In this document: in pieces, positions 20,940 through 22,649 of the stretch
How positions within the stretch are numbered: the stretch's first letter is position 1
Layout: each line of letters opens with the position of its first letter
From: Candidatus Omnitrophota bacterium
GTDB taxonomy: Bacteria; Ratteibacteria; UBA8468; B48-G9; JAFGKM01
DNA length: 22,649 bases
Direction: 5' to 3'
Assembly (NCBI GenBank): GCA_023818785.1
Contig: JAMWCO010000003.1
Coordinates: 1 to 22,649, forward strand
Translations under genes and position numbers: made by a program
The notes under the pieces: generated by a model
The model's database searches: none
What the model was told of the DNA's origin: nothing
Seen by the model: the letters and a program-made list of their open reading frames with translations, nothing else

Positions 20940-22649
20940 TTATATTATACCTTTTTTATTCCCATTTTTCAAAACTTTTCGGAGGACGGTCCTCCGATTC
21001 TGAAAATCATCGCTATGATAAATTATTCTATCAAGTGTATCATAAATAATTATTAAAAAACCTTCTCCTATTTTAATTTTTTCAATTTTTACATTTTCAA
21101 TTATTTTTGTTTCTGTTTCTCCTATATTTTTTAATCTTTCAATAAATTCTCTTATATCTTTTGAAGCAAGTGGGTCAATTTCAAGTCCTGTTATTGGGTC
21201 AATATTTATATCTTCTCCTATTAAGTAAAAAGTTTCTCCTTTCCTTATCTCTTTAACAAATTTATCAAAATGTTTCATCCATTCTGTCCTTCCTAATTTC
21301 CTCATTATTGAATGTCTATTTTCAGGTCTAAAAGGAACAAAAAGATAATAACTCAACATATATTTATTTTCCAATCCATCATAGTCCCTTGTATAAATAT
21401 CTTTAAGTTTTTTAAATAAATCAATAAACTCTTCATCAGTTAACTTATATAATATAATCTCATCTTCTTTTCTTTCTGGAAATGGGCTCAATTTAAATTT
21501 TGTTTTTTTATCTGAATTTACTTTTATAAATATTTCTTTTTTTATTCCTGTTATACTTTCTGTAATAATAATTTTGTAAATTCCTGGTTTATCATTTTCC
21601 ACAAAATAAATTTTACATTTACCTTTTCCAGAATGTAATTGTAAATTTAAAATAGAATGAGATTTTAAATAATTCCCTTCAGGATCAAAAACTTCAACAA
21701 TCCCTCCATAAACAACATTTTCAATTTTTTTAATCCCTATTAAAGAAATATCTAAAAATAAATTGTCTCCTAACTTAATTGAAGAAGGAGAATTTACTAA
21801 AATATCTTTTGGAATTATTTCTTTATCAATCATCGCTAAAATTACTCCTTCTCCTGGATTTAAAATTATTCTATAATTCCCATCTTTATTCTTTTCAAGT
21901 TCTTTATTATTAAAAAGATTAATCAAACTTTTATCTTTATCCTCAAGATAAATCTCTCCTTCAATAATTGGACTCCTATGGTCAGAAAAAATACAGAGAT
22001 ATTTAATCTTGCCAGTTGGGTCAGAATATAATTGAAAAGCCCAGTAAGGAATAGCATCCCCTTTTTCAGGTATATCTCTTAAAATCATTCCATACCAACC
22101 TTTATTTAATTCTGTCTTCTCATAACTTAAAAATGAAATAAAATATTCATTTTTAACTTTACTATTTCTCTTGATCAATGTATCAAACAATCTTCTGTAT
22201 GCTTCTCTACCTTTTTCATAAAAACTAATCCACCAGTTATCCCAATCATAAATAAAATTTAGATATATAACCTTTCCTTTGCCATATTTTCTTTCTAATA
22301 TTGCTGGAGTTCCATCTTTATATTTTGCAATAATTTTTACATCCTCTTTTAACTCTAAAACCTTGTCTCTGCCTTTGCTTTTTAATAAAAGTCCTTTTAT
22401 TTCAGGGTAAATATCGCTTTCAATAAAAAATTCTTCTACATTTACTTCTTGAGATGTATTTAACAGTTTAAATCCAAGTAATTCACTAAGTCCACTTTCT
22501 TCTGATGGATAAGTAGTATAAAAATTACCATAATTTGAAACTGCAGCAACCCATGGTGTTGATATTAAAATACCTCCATTTTTAACAAAATCTTTAATTT
22601 TTTCTCCTTCCTTTTTATTTATCACTTGACTATATGAAAGGATTAAAAC
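20940..22649 (-). CDS. GH42-like (trimerisation-domain) protein, 5' end outside the window
   Basis: 569 residues are visible. The frame is open to the window edge: upstream of the GTG at 22623-22625 it continues VLILSYSQ, so that GTG is not the start. The visible N-terminus, VLILSYSQVINKKEGEKIKDF, VKNGGILISTPWVAAVSN and LSELLGFKLLN, then YGKGKVIYLNF, matches the glutamine-amidotransferase-like trimerisation domain of GH42 beta-galactosidases. A catalytic barrel would lie beyond the edge. Beta-sandwich-like regions follow at about 270-380 (NPGEGVILAMID, LFLDISLIG, KPGIYKIII) and a helical charged region to the end. The last 15 or so codons run through a 19-bp palindrome (20979-20997), giving the tail NRRTVLRKVLKNGNKKGII. 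The substrate is unknown. Confidence 0.65.
   Translation of the reverse strand, partial: VLILSYSQVINKKEGEKIKDFVKNGGILISTPWVAAVSNYGNFYTTYPSEESGLSELLGFKLLNTSQEVNVEEFFIESDIYPEIKGLLLKSKGRDKVLELKEDVKIIAKYKDGTPAILERKYGKGKVIYLNFIYDWDNWWISFYEKGREAYRRLFDTLIKRNSKVKNEYFISFLSYEKTELNKGWYGMILRDIPEKGDAIPYWAFQLYSDPTGKIKYLCIFSDHRSPIIEGEIYLEDKDKSLINLFNNKELEKNKDGNYRIILNPGEGVILAMIDKEIIPKDILVNSPSSIKLGDNLFLDISLIGIKKIENVVYGGIVEVFDPEGNYLKSHSILNLQLHSGKGKCKIYFVENDKPGIYKIIITESITGIKKEIFIKVNSDKKTKFKLSPFPERKEDEIILYKLTDEEFIDLFKKLKDIYTRDYDGLENKYMLSYYLFVPFRPENRHSIMRKLGRTEWMKHFDKFVKEIRKGETFYLIGEDINIDPITGLEIDPLASKDIREFIERLKNIGETETKIIENVKIEKIKIGEGFLIIIYDTLDRIIYHSDDFQNRRTVLRKVLKNGNKKGII
20979..20997. repeat. 19-bp perfect palindrome at the 3' end of the GH42-like CDS
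   Basis: TCGGAGGACgGTCCTCCGA is symmetric over nine bases on each side of a central g. The stretch tttcggagg-R-cggtcct is also present at 10099-10115, just before the DUF4139 gene, and the GGAC-S-GTCC core at 7515-7523. It is GC-rich in an AT-rich setting and encodes RRTVLR in the CDS. Confidence 0.7.

Noticed and set aside
20802..21056. Plus-strand 84-codon open frame
   Set aside because: It runs antisense through the tRNA(CAU) gene and the end of the GH42-like gene; no ribosome site.

Overview
The window is AT-rich DNA (roughly 30% G+C by eye) from a bacterium. It carries a type II-style pseudopilin of the kind that is abundant in PVC-group and related candidate phyla (Lentisphaerae, Planctomycetes, Omnitrophota-like lineages), several carbohydrate-active enzymes, a separate glycine-tRNA ligase alpha subunit, and many exported proteins of unknown role. 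I read it as an uncultured saccharolytic heterotroph. The phylum is an inference; there is no rRNA gene here.

Left part (1-7676). A minus-strand operon runs from a perfect sigma70-type promoter (TTGACA-17-TATAAT, 5428-5456) through a pseudopilin, a secreted LamG/concanavalin-like protein and a very large secreted CBM9-like/DUF6067-like glycosidase. The three genes touch or overlap. Next comes a GH29 alpha-L-fucosidase. The apparently empty stretches around it are a gene graveyard: a broken ParA-type ATPase start (Walker A and the RVLIIDLD motif still readable), an IS110-type transposase C-terminus, the last ~40 codons of a GH3 beta-glucosidase, a transposase C-terminus, and near position 1 a possible HTH fragment with an internal 36-bp duplication.

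Centre (7677-11485, plus strand). A HEAT-like exported protein overlaps a uroporphyrinogen-decarboxylase-like protein. A small basic protein follows, whose stop codon lies inside a tRNA-Ser(GGA) gene. The 3' end of that tRNA seeds a tandem array with an exact 131-bp period (four full copies and a partial one). Each junction holds a 44-codon micro-ORF whose stop overlaps the next start as ATGA, and the last micro-ORF overlaps the start of a DUF4139 protein in the same way. This is the most unusual part of the window.

Right part (11490-22649, minus strand). In transcription order: a 5'-truncated GH42-type protein with a trimerisation-like domain, tRNA(CAU), glyQ, tRNA-Leu(GAG), a GH130 glycoside phosphorylase, a previously hidden 59-aa two-helix membrane protein, a TPR lipoprotein, a giant M28-like/FtsX-like fusion whose peptidase site has lost most metal ligands, and an OPT-family transporter. 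From GH130 to OPT the genes overlap or nearly touch and look like one operon for sugar use and envelope or peptide handling. The tRNA-Leu 3' end and trailer are also duplicated, 179 bp away, around a pair of strong GC-rich hairpins. Two tRNA loci in one window therefore show duplication of their 3' ends.
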